Of a stretch of 40,824 nt of DNA, positions 1 to 5,089 are shown piece after piece (the stretch's first letter is position 1; the number at the start of each line of letters is the position of its first letter). The notes below the pieces were generated by a model. It saw only the letters and a list, made by a program, of their open reading frames with translations, ran no database searches and was not told the origin of the DNA. Source of the DNA: a virus; IMG/VR virus record IMGVR_UViG_3300036851_000636, positions 1 to 40,824 of that record; one strand, 5' to 3'. The position numbers and the translations under genes were made by a program.

Positions 1-9
1 CCGACGGAC

Positions 10-495
10 ATGAAAAGCAGGCGTGGGCCGCGGGGCCTGCGCATCGACAAGCCCGTCGCCATCATCCATTGCACCTGCTACTTCGGTTTCCGTCGCAATG
101 CGGTTGCGGAGGACTATCAGCGCATGGTCGCCGTGGCGGGGTTCTTCTACGGGAAGTCACGCGATGGCAGAGTACCCCTGCAGGTGCTGGGCATCGAGCG
201 GGGCAAGCCCTACGTGCTCTCTGCCGACGATATCGCAACGCTGAGGAGGCTCGATCTGGAGGGGTCCCAGAAGGCGCTGACGGCCGTGCATAAGTCGATC
301 AAGCCGGGGGAGGCAGTGCGGGTATCGGCGATCTACAAGGATGGGGCTCTGGTCGATCTGATGGGACCGGACCCGGAGAAGAAGGGGCCGCCCGTGCTCA
401 TGGGGTTCGACGGCGACAAGGCGCAGATCCATGCCTGGATGATCGGGGCGCCGAGAGTCATGACGGTTCCGGCCTGGGCGGTGGAGCGGGCGTGA
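10..495 (+). CDS. NusG-like transcription antitermination protein, probably 5'-truncated by the window edge
   Basis: The C-terminal half resembles a NusG KOW domain: IKPGEAVRVSAIYKDG leads into a strand-rich segment with VLMGFDGDKAQIHAWMIG and ends at VPAWAVERA. The preceding part, GKPYVLSADDIATLRRLD, matches the stretch of NusG where a P-x-x-(L/I)-S-x-x-(D/E)-I-x-x-(L/I) pattern closes the NGN domain. The usual WYV start of NusG and about 30-40 residues are missing, and the frame is open to the window edge, so the true start may lie to the left. NusG paralogues bind RNA polymerase and let it read through terminators; a phage copy next to structured RNA and terminators fits that role. The family call is from pattern only. 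A generic KOW protein is the alternative. Confidence 0.5.
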   Translation: MKSRRGPRGLRIDKPVAIIHCTCYFGFRRNAVAEDYQRMVAVAGFFYGKSRDGRVPLQVLGIERGKPYVLSADDIATLRRLDLEGSQKALTAVHKSIKPGEAVRVSAIYKDGALVDLMGPDPEKKGPPVLMGFDGDKAQIHAWMIGAPRVMTVPAWAVERA

Positions 496-496
496 G

Positions 497-519
497 GATG
501 CGAGATCTCGCCTCGCATC
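497..519 (+). terminator. Hairpin directly after the NusG-like gene
   Basis: GATGCGAG (497-504) pairs with CTCGCATC (512-519), giving an 8-bp stem and a 7-base loop that starts 1-2 bases after the stop codon. No T-run follows, so termination by this element alone is doubtful. It could stabilise or process the transcript. Confidence 0.35.
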
Positions 520-532
520 GTCGCGCACCCTC

Positions 533-562
533 TTGCATGAAGTGGACTCCATAGGTTATACG
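533..562 (+). promoter_or_regulatory. Possible weak sigma70-like promoter in an AT-richer island
   Basis: TTGCAT (533-538) and TATACG (557-562) are 18 bases apart in a locally AT-richer stretch within a gene-free interval of about 410 bases (496-905). The match to TTGACA/TATAAT is only partial (3/6 and 4/6). If real, it would drive the untranslated stretch that ends at the terminator at 826-858. Confidence 0.22.
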
Positions 563-693
563 ATTCTGTACATGATCCGCACGTGTATTGTGCGGCATCG
601 CCGATCAGCCTGAGCGTGGCATTCCCGTTGGTGCGAGGAGCTACAAGCGCGCTGGTGTCGTAGATGCGCGTGTGCGGGACCCTGCCAGCCCAC

Positions 694-715
694 CCCGGAA
701 AGGACAATTTCCGGG
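694..715 (+). other. Perfect 8-bp RNA hairpin in the gene-free interval
   Basis: CCCGGAAA (694-701) pairs exactly with TTTCCGGG (708-715) around a 6-base loop. An outer pairing CCCTG (about 680-684) with CAGGG (717-721) and a downstream TTTTGCAGG are compatible with a larger fold. No open frame that looks coding covers 496-905. The hairpin may be part of a small RNA or a leader upstream of the terminator at 826-858. Confidence 0.4.
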
Positions 716-825
716 TCAGGGAATTTTGCAGGCGGAGTGAACCGGACACAGGAGCCCAGCCATGTAGCCCCCTCACCCTCGCTGCCCCCAGATTACCCGC
801 CTGTCAGCTCAGCTGCAGGCACGAG

Positions 826-858
826 AGCCACCCCAGTCGGGTGGCTTTCGCGTTTTCA
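826..858 (+). terminator. Intrinsic terminator
   Basis: AGCCACCC (826-833) pairs with GGGTGGCT (839-846) around a 5-base loop and is followed by TTTCGCGTTTT. It ends whatever transcript crosses the gene-free interval, before the secreted-protein gene at 906. Confidence 0.75.
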
Positions 859-905
859 GGGGCATAGGGCAACGGGAGAGGCATGCGAAGGGGAGCCTGG
901 AGCCC

Positions 906-1277
906 ATGGTCTGCACCATTTGCAGCTCATTGAAGCACGTGGCGGCGTCCTGTCCCTACCGGCCCCGGCCCATCGACCGGGTGATCGCCACGCTCGCCAT
1001 CGTGCTCCTGGTGTGGGGCTGGATCGGGCAGGCCTTCGCCCACGACGCCCACCTCTACGATCCAGAGTGCTGCGGAGGTGGTGACTGTGCTCCGGTGAGC
1101 CATGTCACCTACGTGGCAGCCAACTCGGCATCGGCTCCCGTCATGGTGGTGACGACCCCGCTCGGCACCAAGCCCAAGACGGACAAGACCACGGTGCGGG
1201 AGAGCAGGGACCACCGCATGCACGCCTGTTTTTATCAGGACCGGCTGTGGTGCCTGTACCTGCCGCCGGGGCAGTGA
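906..1277 (+). CDS. Small secreted or membrane-anchored Cys-rich protein
   Basis: A 123-residue protein. Residues about 24-45 form one hydrophobic segment (VIATLAIVLLVWGWIGQAFA) ending in a signal-peptidase-like AFA site. It is followed by HDAHLYDPECCGGGDCAPV, with four cysteines within about 10 residues, and by a C-terminal HACFYQDRLWCLYLPPG. This HD...YDPxCCxxxDC...CLYxPPG pattern is familiar from short uncharacterised periplasmic proteins of rhizobia-like Alphaproteobacteria; their function is not known to me. AAGGGGAG precedes the ATG at about a dozen bases. The gene stands alone between terminators, facing the antisense block, and looks like an accessory (moron-type) gene. Disulphide bonding or metal binding in the periplasm is an inference. 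Confidence 0.7.
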   Translation: MVCTICSSLKHVAASCPYRPRPIDRVIATLAIVLLVWGWIGQAFAHDAHLYDPECCGGGDCAPVSHVTYVAANSASAPVMVVTTPLGTKPKTDKTTVRESRDHRMHACFYQDRLWCLYLPPGQ

Positions 1278-1293
1278 TGGGGCTCCAGAAACG

Positions 1294-1329
1294 AAAAACC
1301 CCGGCCAGCGGAGGTGCTGGGCCGGGGTT
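1294..1329 (-). terminator. Intrinsic terminator for the antisense block
   Basis: AACCCCGGCCAGC (1297-1309) pairs with GCTGGGCCGGGGTT (1316-1329) with one bulged base. Read on the - strand the stem is followed by TTTTT (1294-1298). It lies about 50 bases after the end of the last antisense gene and between convergent genes. Confidence 0.78.
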
Positions 1330-1380
1330 CGATGGGGTGCAGGCGGGTAGGCGGGTCGCCCCCGGATCAGATCCTGAGGT

Positions 1381-1647
1381 TTACTTCTTCGCCTTGCGCT
1401 TCTTGGGCCGGTCGAGCTTCTCCATCACCTCGTCGAACCGCTCGTTCAGGATGTCGACCATGCGGTTCACGGCGGCGTTCGCTACGTCGGTGACGCGCTT
1501 CTCCGACTCGGCCACGGTTCTGGCGACGGCTGGGAGGATGGCATCAACCTTCTGCTCCAGCCGCGCGATGGCATTCTCACCCGTGGCCGTCTGCGCCTTC
1601 TCCAGGGCAGCGATGCGGCGCTCGTGGTCTTCGATGGTCGCAGGCAT
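1381..1647 (-). CDS. Small coiled-coil protein
   Basis: An 88-residue protein starting MPATIEDHERRIAALEKAQT. It is almost wholly helical with heptad-like spacing (IEDHERRIAALEKA, IARLEQKVDAIL, VAESEKRVTDVANAAVNRMVDILNERFDEVM split across the chain) and ends in a basic tail RPKKRKAKK. The frame stays open upstream, but that part overlaps the terminator at 1711-1745 and the neighbouring gene. The ATG at 1645-1647 is preferred, with AAGGAG upstream at a rather long spacing. It is the last gene of the antisense block. I do not recognise a family; a structural or nucleic-acid-associated coiled coil is possible. Confidence 0.65.
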   Translation of the reverse strand: MPATIEDHERRIAALEKAQTATGENAIARLEQKVDAILPAVARTVAESEKRVTDVANAAVNRMVDILNERFDEVMEKLDRPKKRKAKK

Positions 1648-1710
1648 GGGTTCAAGGTACTCCTTTGCTGTGAGATTCGGCAACACTGCCGCTCCTCGGT
1701 GCTGGTGATG

Positions 1711-1745
1711 AAAAAACCCCGGCCGCACGGGGCGGACCGGGGTTG
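1711..1745 (-). terminator. Intrinsic terminator inside the antisense block
   Basis: AACCCCGG pairs with CCGGGGTT around a 14-base loop that can itself partly pair. On the - strand the stem is followed by TTTTTT (1711-1716). It sits immediately after the gene at 1749-2555, so the last gene (1381-1647) is reached by read-through or from its own promoter. The stem core ACCCCGG is shared with the terminator at 1294-1329. Confidence 0.78.
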
Positions 1746-1748
1746 GGA

Positions 1749-2555
1749 TCAGGCCTTCCGCCTGGGGCGCATGGGTAGCACCTCGGCAGACGGGGCCTCG
1801 GCAGGCGTCGGCTTGCGAGGAGGCCGCTTCTTCTTCCGCCGCTTGGCCTTCCGCAGCGGCGGCTGGTCCTTGTGGGGCCAGGGCGCAAAGCCGAAGGCGA
1901 GAAGCGCGGGGGCTGCAAGTTCCAGCCAGATGGCTGGGGCCACAGCCATGGCCCAGTGGAACGTCTCCGCCCATCCGCCCATCACCGAGGCGACGGGGTT
2001 CTCGGCGGTCAGAGCGCCAGCTTTCACCACTTTCTGGCGGGCTGTTTCGACGCGAGCGCGCGCCTCTGTCTCCCGCTGCGTCAGGCTACTGCACCTCGTG
2101 TTCGGGATGATGAGAGTCTTCACCCCTCCCTCTTTGGTGCGCACCGCTTTCACGGTGTCACCCTTCGCGCACTCAACTGCTGCCTCGGCCGAAGCTTTTT
2201 TGAGCTCCGCCTCTGCTGCGACCAGGGCCTTGTCGGCCGCCAGCCGGGGTAGGTTACCGCTCTGCGCGCTCGCCTCGCGCTTCGCCTGGTTTTCGGCGTT
2301 GCGCTGCAGGACCACAGAGCTGGAGATGGCCGCCGCCAGGAGCCCCAGCACGCCCAAGACGCTGAAGAGCACCCATTGACGGCCTTTCGCCGCGTGCCCG
2401 ACGTAGATGAACAGCGCGGCAGCCGCGACAGCTGCAAGGGGACCGGTGAAGTCCCATGGCGAGTGCTCCCACGTCTGGTGCGCGGACCAGTAGGTGCAGG
2501 AGCCTCCCAGGACGATTGCAGAGCCACGGAGCAGGTAGTAGGAAAAGTGAGCCAT
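1749..2555 (-). CDS. Multi-pass membrane protein with central helical domain
   Basis: A 268-residue protein starting MAHFSYYLLRGSAIVLGG. Three hydrophobic segments lie in the first ~85 residues (around 8-22, 37-53 and 62-82). A charged helical part follows (AADKALVAAEAELKKASAEA), then a fourth segment near 215-235 (MAVAPAIWLELAAPALLAFG) and a very basic tail (RKAKRRKKKRPPRKP). The start is set by AAGGAGG nine bases upstream; a longer frame upstream runs through the leader hairpin and is unlikely. The layout suggests an inner-membrane protein with a soluble helical domain between TM3 and TM4. No family is recognised. It is followed by a strong terminator. Confidence 0.65.
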   Translation of the reverse strand: MAHFSYYLLRGSAIVLGGSCTYWSAHQTWEHSPWDFTGPLAAVAAAALFIYVGHAAKGRQWVLFSVLGVLGLLAAAISSSVVLQRNAENQAKREASAQSGNLPRLAADKALVAAEAELKKASAEAAVECAKGDTVKAVRTKEGGVKTLIIPNTRCSSLTQRETEARARVETARQKVVKAGALTAENPVASVMGGWAETFHWAMAVAPAIWLELAAPALLAFGFAPWPHKDQPPLRKAKRRKKKRPPRKPTPAEAPSAEVLPMRPRRKA

Positions 2556-2559
2556 GTGT

Positions 2560-2577
2560 GGCCCCCTCCTTCGGGCC
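2560..2577 (-). promoter_or_regulatory. Leader hairpin with the Shine-Dalgarno sequence in its loop
   Basis: On the - strand GGCCC, loop GAAGGAGG, GGGCC: a 5-bp stem whose loop is the ribosome-binding site of the gene starting at 2555. The same arrangement with different but still complementary stems occurs at 2970-2986 and 3230-3248. Confidence 0.55.
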
Positions 2578-2703
2578 CTTCCAAGTTCCGGTTGTGAGGG
2601 GGAAGCGGGACGCACCTTGCAGGGTGCGCCCGGCAAACATGGGAGAGGCGGCCGGGCTCGGATGCACAACCTGCTCGAGCCCGGCACGCCGGGTTGAAGC
2701 CTG

Positions 2704-2731
2704 CGGGCGCTCCCCGGGTGAGGAGAGCGCC
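2704..2731 (-). other. Intergenic hairpin after the 74-residue membrane protein
   Basis: GGGCGCTC (2704-2711) pairs with GAGCGCCC (2724-2731), 8 bp without mismatch, nine bases after the stop codon of the antisense gene at 2740-2964. No T-run follows. The rest of 2578-2703 holds two more hairpins (CGCACC/GGTGCG at 2611-2628 and GCCGGGCTCG/CGAGCCCGGC at 2651-2685) and no convincing gene. Confidence 0.45.
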
Positions 2732-2739
2732 CTCCGGCT

Positions 2740-2964
2740 TCAGTAGCGGATGTAGTAGTGGTCGCGCGCGGCTCGCCACGCCTCCCCGCTGGACTGCATG
2801 AGCAGAGGACCCAGGACAAACGCCCAGATGGTGAGGGCGAGAACCTGAGGGGTGAAGCCGTGGGCAAACAGGCTGACCGTGAACAGGGCGCCAGTGAGCC
2901 AACAGCCGACACCAGCCAGCAGGAAGAACAGCGACACGAGCCTGTAGGTAAAACGTGCGATCAT
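2740..2964 (-). CDS. Small two-helix membrane protein (holin-like size)
   Basis: A 74-residue protein with two hydrophobic segments: about 8-30 (LVSLFFLLAGVGCWLTGALF) and about 38-56 (PQVLALTIWAFVLGPLLM), followed by a short tail with SGEAWRAARDHYYIRY. The ATG at 2962-2964 is preceded by AAGGAGG in a hairpin loop. Size and two membrane segments fit a small phage holin, but no endolysin gene is adjacent, so function is open. It sits in the antisense block with a hairpin on each side. Confidence 0.65.
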   Translation of the reverse strand: MIARFTYRLVSLFFLLAGVGCWLTGALFTVSLFAHGFTPQVLALTIWAFVLGPLLMQSSGEAWRAARDHYYIRY

Positions 2965-2969
2965 GAGGT

Positions 2970-2986
2970 GCCCCCTCCTTCGGGGC
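2970..2986 (-). promoter_or_regulatory. Leader hairpin with the Shine-Dalgarno sequence in its loop
   Basis: On the - strand GCCCC, loop GAAGGAG, GGGGC. The loop holds the ribosome-binding site of the gene starting at 2964. The stem differs from that at 2560-2577 by paired changes that keep it closed. Confidence 0.55.
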
Positions 2987-3022
2987 TTTCCGATGTGTCC
3001 GAATGGTGGAGGGGAGGCCGTC

Positions 3023-3044
3023 GGGCGCCCTGTGAGAGGCGCCC
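3023..3044 (-). other. Intergenic hairpin after the 57-residue gene
   Basis: GGGCGCC (3023-3029) pairs with GGCGCCC (3038-3044), 7 bp, eight bases after the stop of the antisense gene at 3052-3225. No T-run follows. Confidence 0.45.
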
Positions 3045-3051
3045 TCTGGCG

Positions 3052-3225
3052 TCACGACGTGATCGTCAGGCCATCGGACCGGATGCTTGCGACGATGCTC
3101 GCAAGGCCGTCGGGGTCGAACTTGGCGAGAACGGCGCCGTGACGAATGAGCCAGTTCAGGGCGGTGTCGTTGAGCGGGAGTAGCCCGTAGACATCGCCGA
3201 TCTTGATGATGGTGAAGTCTGTCAT
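3052..3225 (-). CDS. Small soluble protein of unknown function
   Basis: A 57-residue protein starting MTDFTIIKIGDVYGLLPLND and ending IRSDGLTITS. It is preceded by a perfect AAGGAGG in a hairpin loop at good spacing from the ATG (3223-3225) and followed by a GC hairpin, like its neighbours, which supports a real gene despite its size. It appears to mix short strands and helices (LNWLIRHGAVLAKFD, GLASIVASI). No family is recognised. Confidence 0.6.
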   Translation of the reverse strand: MTDFTIIKIGDVYGLLPLNDTALNWLIRHGAVLAKFDPDGLASIVASIRSDGLTITS

Positions 3226-3229
3226 GCGA

Positions 3230-3248
3230 GCCCGCCTCCTTAACGGGC
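3230..3248 (-). promoter_or_regulatory. Leader hairpin with the Shine-Dalgarno sequence in its loop
   Basis: On the - strand GCCCG, loop TTAAGGAGG, CGGGC, just before the ATG at 3225. It is the third member of the set with 2560-2577 and 2970-2986. All three also share an upstream GGAA(A/G) stretch. Confidence 0.55.
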
Positions 3249-3284
3249 CTTCCTGGTGTGTCGAGGAGGCGGAGAGCCCGAGAG

Positions 3285-3309
3285 GGGCAGGCCCTTGCGA
3301 GGCCCGCCC
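3285..3309 (-). other. Intergenic hairpin, better paired on the - strand
   Basis: On the - strand GGGCGGGCC pairs with GGCCTGCCC through nine pairs including one G-U. On the + strand the same position would be an A-C mismatch. It lies a dozen bases after the stop of the gene at 3321-3494. Confidence 0.42.
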
Positions 3310-3320
3310 TTCCAGGCAAG

Positions 3321-3494
3321 TCAGACGCGGTGTGGTTTGTGCTTGGGCAGGAAAGCGAGGGCGATGAGCCCGCTCACAACGTCGCCGATGGCCACCAGGT
3401 ACTCGCCCGCCACAACGTTGAGCAGGGCGAACACCAGCATGTTCATGGCGAAGAAGATGAGCAGCGCAATGCCGGCCCGGGTCGTGAAGAGCAT
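3321..3494 (-). CDS. Small two-helix membrane protein
   Basis: A 57-residue protein MLFTTRAGIA... with two hydrophobic segments, about 7-28 (AGIALLIFFAMNMLVFALLN) and about 30-50 (GEYLVAIGDVVSGLIALAFL), and a basic tail KHKPHRV. The ATG at 3492-3494 is preferred over an upstream in-frame ATG because the extra residues are Arg/Pro-rich and overlap the next leader region. The ribosome-binding site is weak (GGGTGAT). Topology and size are holin-like, yet it could equally be a membrane modifier of the host. It is the second such protein in this block. Confidence 0.55.
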   Translation of the reverse strand: MLFTTRAGIALLIFFAMNMLVFALLNVVAGEYLVAIGDVVSGLIALAFLPKHKPHRV

Positions 3495-3583
3495 GAGATC
3501 ACCCGTTTCTGTTGAGCGATCGCCTCGCGGACGATCCATCCGTTGGGTCCGGCGAGGCAGAGGTAGGGCCAGCGCCCTCAAGG

Positions 3584-3603
3584 GCAGCCGCCGAAGCGGC
3601 TGC
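3584..3603 (-). other. Intergenic hairpin with UUCG tetraloop on the - strand
   Basis: Read on the - strand it is GCAGCCGC, loop TTCG, GCGGCTGC. That is an 8-bp stem closed by C(UUCG)G, an exceptionally stable tetraloop. On the + strand the loop would be CGAA. The hairpin sits five bases after the stop of the antisense gene at 3609-3800. Confidence 0.5.
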
Positions 3604-3608
3604 GCCGG

Positions 3609-3800
3609 TCACTCGATACGGGTTGGCGGCGGGTCCACGACCTCGATCGACCAAAGCCATGCGTTGAGGCGCACGACCTTGCCATCCATCTCGTCGCGGA
3701 CCGTGACGATGCCGTCGAGGTCTTCGTGGTCGCCCACGAGCGGGCCGGACACGTCGTACATGTCGCAGCTCGCGTAGATCTCCGTCCCGTCCTTGTACAT
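3609..3800 (-). CDS. Small acidic protein of unknown function
   Basis: A 63-residue protein starting MYKDGTEIYASCDMYDVSGP and ending IEVVDPPPTRIE. It looks like an all-beta domain (EIYASCDMYDV, GIVTVRDEMDGKVVRLNAWLWSIEVV). I chose the ATG at 3798-3800 because GGAGG lies about seven bases upstream. The ATG four codons earlier has no usable ribosome-binding site. The net charge is strongly negative. It belongs to the antisense block and is followed by the UUCG hairpin. Confidence 0.6.
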   Translation of the reverse strand: MYKDGTEIYASCDMYDVSGPLVGDHEDLDGIVTVRDEMDGKVVRLNAWLWSIEVVDPPPTRIE

Positions 3801-3859
3801 CGGCTCCTCCATGGTTGCTGCCCATGAAGACGCTGGTAGCTCGTCCGGCTCTCCTGTAG

Positions 3860-3877
3860 GGCGGCCCGAAAGCCGCC
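3860..3877 (-). other. Intergenic hairpin after the first gene of the antisense block
   Basis: On the - strand GGCGGC, loop TTTCGG, GCCGCC: 6 bp, five bases after the stop of the gene at 3883-4083. No T-run follows. Confidence 0.42.
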
Positions 3878-3882
3878 GGAGA

Positions 3883-4083
3883 TCAGTAGTGATGGCGGCT
3901 TCCGACGTAGTTGAAGTCGTCCATCAGCTCTGAGGCCCACCGCTTGAGCACCTCGTTGTTGAAGTGCTCGCTGAGAACCTCGTAGACACCGGGGATCGTC
4001 AGTAGAGCGCTCGCCTTGCCCTCGTCGAGGATTTCGGCAAGCAGCTCGTCAAACTTCTCCGTGGTGATCTGAGCGGCAGTCAT
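3883..4083 (-). CDS. Small helical phage protein (YEVLSEHFNNEVL motif)
   Basis: A 66-residue protein starting MTAAQITTEKFDELLAEILD. The segment IPGVYEVLSEHFNNEVLKRW is typical of short uncharacterised proteins found in many phages and plasmids; their role is unknown to me. GGAGGA upstream of the ATG (4081-4083) sets the start. It is the first gene of the antisense block, immediately downstream of the promoter at 4222-4249, so it is probably expressed early. Confidence 0.65.
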   Translation of the reverse strand: MTAAQITTEKFDELLAEILDEGKASALLTIPGVYEVLSEHFNNEVLKRWASELMDDFNYVGSRHHY

Positions 4084-4221
4084 GCTGTCCTCCGTTGGTT
4101 GTGAAGTCGCCCAACAGAAGAGCCGGTAGTCTGTTTCGGCCCGCCGTCTCGCCCTATGGCCCCGATTTGAGAGGTGCTCCCCCCGGTAGCGTCGGCTGCG
4201 AGATCGTCGCCTGCTGATCCT

Positions 4222-4249
4222 AAGATAGCACATCGCGTGATCATGTGAA
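4222..4249 (-). promoter_or_regulatory. Sigma70-like promoter for the antisense block
   Basis: On the - strand TTCACA (4249-4244, 5/6 to TTGACA), a 16-base spacer, then TATCTT (4227-4222, 4/6 to TATAAT) preceded by TG at the extended -10 position. It faces the first antisense gene at 4083 and leaves a leader of about 130 bases. A TGATCA palindrome abuts the -35 box. Confidence 0.5.
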
Positions 4250-4299
4250 CGCCCCATAAGGGCGTCAAGTAGTGGCTTTTGATCAAATCTTCGTGATCA
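4238..4299. promoter_or_regulatory. Three TGATCA palindromes in the divergent intergenic region
   Basis: TGATCA occurs at 4238-4243, 4280-4285 and 4294-4299, with the second inside a longer palindrome TTTGATCAAA. A 6-bp site three times in 62 bp is unusual in such GC-rich DNA. The cluster lies between the divergent genes starting at 4083 and 4345 and touches the promoter, so an operator role is plausible. A hairpin ACGCCC/GGGCGT lies between the first two sites. Confidence 0.38.
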
Positions 4300-4344
4300 G
4301 GCGGCTACTGGATGCGCAAAAGTGCCCGTGCTACGTGATTACGC

Positions 4345-4533
4345 ATGGGAAACATCGCTCCGGTCCGGTTCACCGACACGCTGCACATGCGCTGCGATGA
4401 GGAGTTCCTGGCAAAGCTCGACGATCTGCGAGTGTTGGAGCGGCCGGTGCTGACCAGGGCTGAGCTGATCCGCCAGCTCGTTGACGCTGCGTGGAAGGCG
4501 AAAGCCGAGAAGCCCAAGCGTAAGCAGGCATGA
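4345..4533 (+). CDS. Ribbon-helix-helix-like small DNA-binding protein
   Basis: A 62-residue protein. VRFTDTLHMRCDEEFLAKLDDLR followed by RAELIRQLVDAAWKA (quoted in parts) fits the ribbon-helix-helix plan: a short strand, then two helices, with a basic C-terminal tail (KAKAEKPKRKQA). Arc/CopG-type proteins of this size bind palindromic operators as dimers. Its position next to the TGATCA cluster makes it a candidate regulator of the divergent promoter. No clear ribosome-binding site precedes the ATG. Its stop overlaps the next start (ATGATG). Confidence 0.6.
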   Translation: MGNIAPVRFTDTLHMRCDEEFLAKLDDLRVLERPVLTRAELIRQLVDAAWKAKAEKPKRKQA

Positions 4534-4865
4534 TGCGCGGGGCGCTCGCAGCACTGCCGCCCTGGGCATGGAAGGCTAGCGTCGGCGTGCTGCTGGGTGT
4601 CGCCGCCCTCTGGTACTGGACGCAGCCCAAGTCCTTCGATGAGTGCATGGTCGCAGAGTTGCGCAACGGGCCGCGCCACATCTATGCGCACGTGGAGAAG
4701 GTATGCCTGAGGCGCTTTCCGGAACCGAGCGCACAATTGCCCGACATCGACTTTACCGATCGGCGCCAGACCGCAGCCGAGCCTGATGTGCCGTGGGCAC
4801 CGGCATCGGCGGGTCTCCCGCCAGGGTTCGTGCTCGATCCGCAACCGGTGTCCGGCACCAAGTAG
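4530..4865 (+). CDS. Single-pass membrane protein with a DVPWA motif
   Basis: A 111-residue protein. One hydrophobic segment at about 16-30 (ASVGVLLGVAALWYW) is followed by a soluble part with FDECMVAELRNGPRHIYAHV and a second Cys (VCLRRF), a Cys pair seen in short phage membrane proteins with one N-terminal TM helix. The C-terminal part is Pro-rich and contains DVPWA at residues 86-90. The same pentapeptide occurs four times in the giant protein starting at 35354. It overlaps the upstream gene by four bases, implying translational coupling. The function is unknown; an i-spanin-like topology is possible but unproven. Confidence 0.65.
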   Translation: MMRGALAALPPWAWKASVGVLLGVAALWYWTQPKSFDECMVAELRNGPRHIYAHVEKVCLRRFPEPSAQLPDIDFTDRRQTAAEPDVPWAPASAGLPPGFVLDPQPVSGTK

Positions 4866-4893
4866 CCGCACGCTACCGTTCAGCCCGAGTCCC

Positions 4894-4922
4894 AGCCGGC
4901 CGCATCCCGCGTGCCGGCTTTC
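4894..4922 (+). terminator. Weak hairpin between the membrane protein and the Pro-rich protein
   Basis: AGCCGGC (4894-4900) pairs with GCCGGCT (4913-4919), followed by only TTTC. It may attenuate transcription before the packaging genes or merely shield the ribosome-binding site. Confidence 0.3.
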
Positions 4923-4958
4923 ACGCGTTCACACCATCCGTGAAGGAGCCGCTTCCCC

Positions 4959-5075
4959 ATGGCCAAAGGCCCCAAGTCGTATCCCAAGCCCCCCAAGGTG
5001 CCGGACACCTACCCGCCGAAGAAGCAGCCCACCCCGCCGCCCAAGCGCGAGAAGCCGCTGGGCAGGGGGTACTGA
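4959..5075 (+). CDS. Tiny Pro/Lys-rich protein
   Basis: A 38-residue protein starting MAKGPKSYPKPPKVPDTYPP and ending REKPLGRGY. About one third of the residues are proline and nearly one quarter lysine. AAGGAG lies about ten bases before the ATG, which supports translation. It has no fold to predict; such basic Pro-rich peptides occur as short phage proteins just ahead of terminase genes. The role is unknown. Confidence 0.5.
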   Translation: MAKGPKSYPKPPKVPDTYPPKKQPTPPPKREKPLGRGY

Positions 5076-5089
5076 GCAGAGGCGGTATC

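Noticed and set aside
1648-1974. N-terminal extension of the coiled-coil protein at 1381-1647
   Set aside because: The extension would overlap the terminator at 1711-1745 and the neighbouring gene and has a Pro/Arg/Ala-rich off-frame composition.
2556-2912. N-terminal extension of the membrane protein at 1749-2555
   Set aside because: It would translate through the leader hairpin and intergenic hairpins, and its residues look like non-coding sequence. The ATG at 2555 has an ideal ribosome-binding site.
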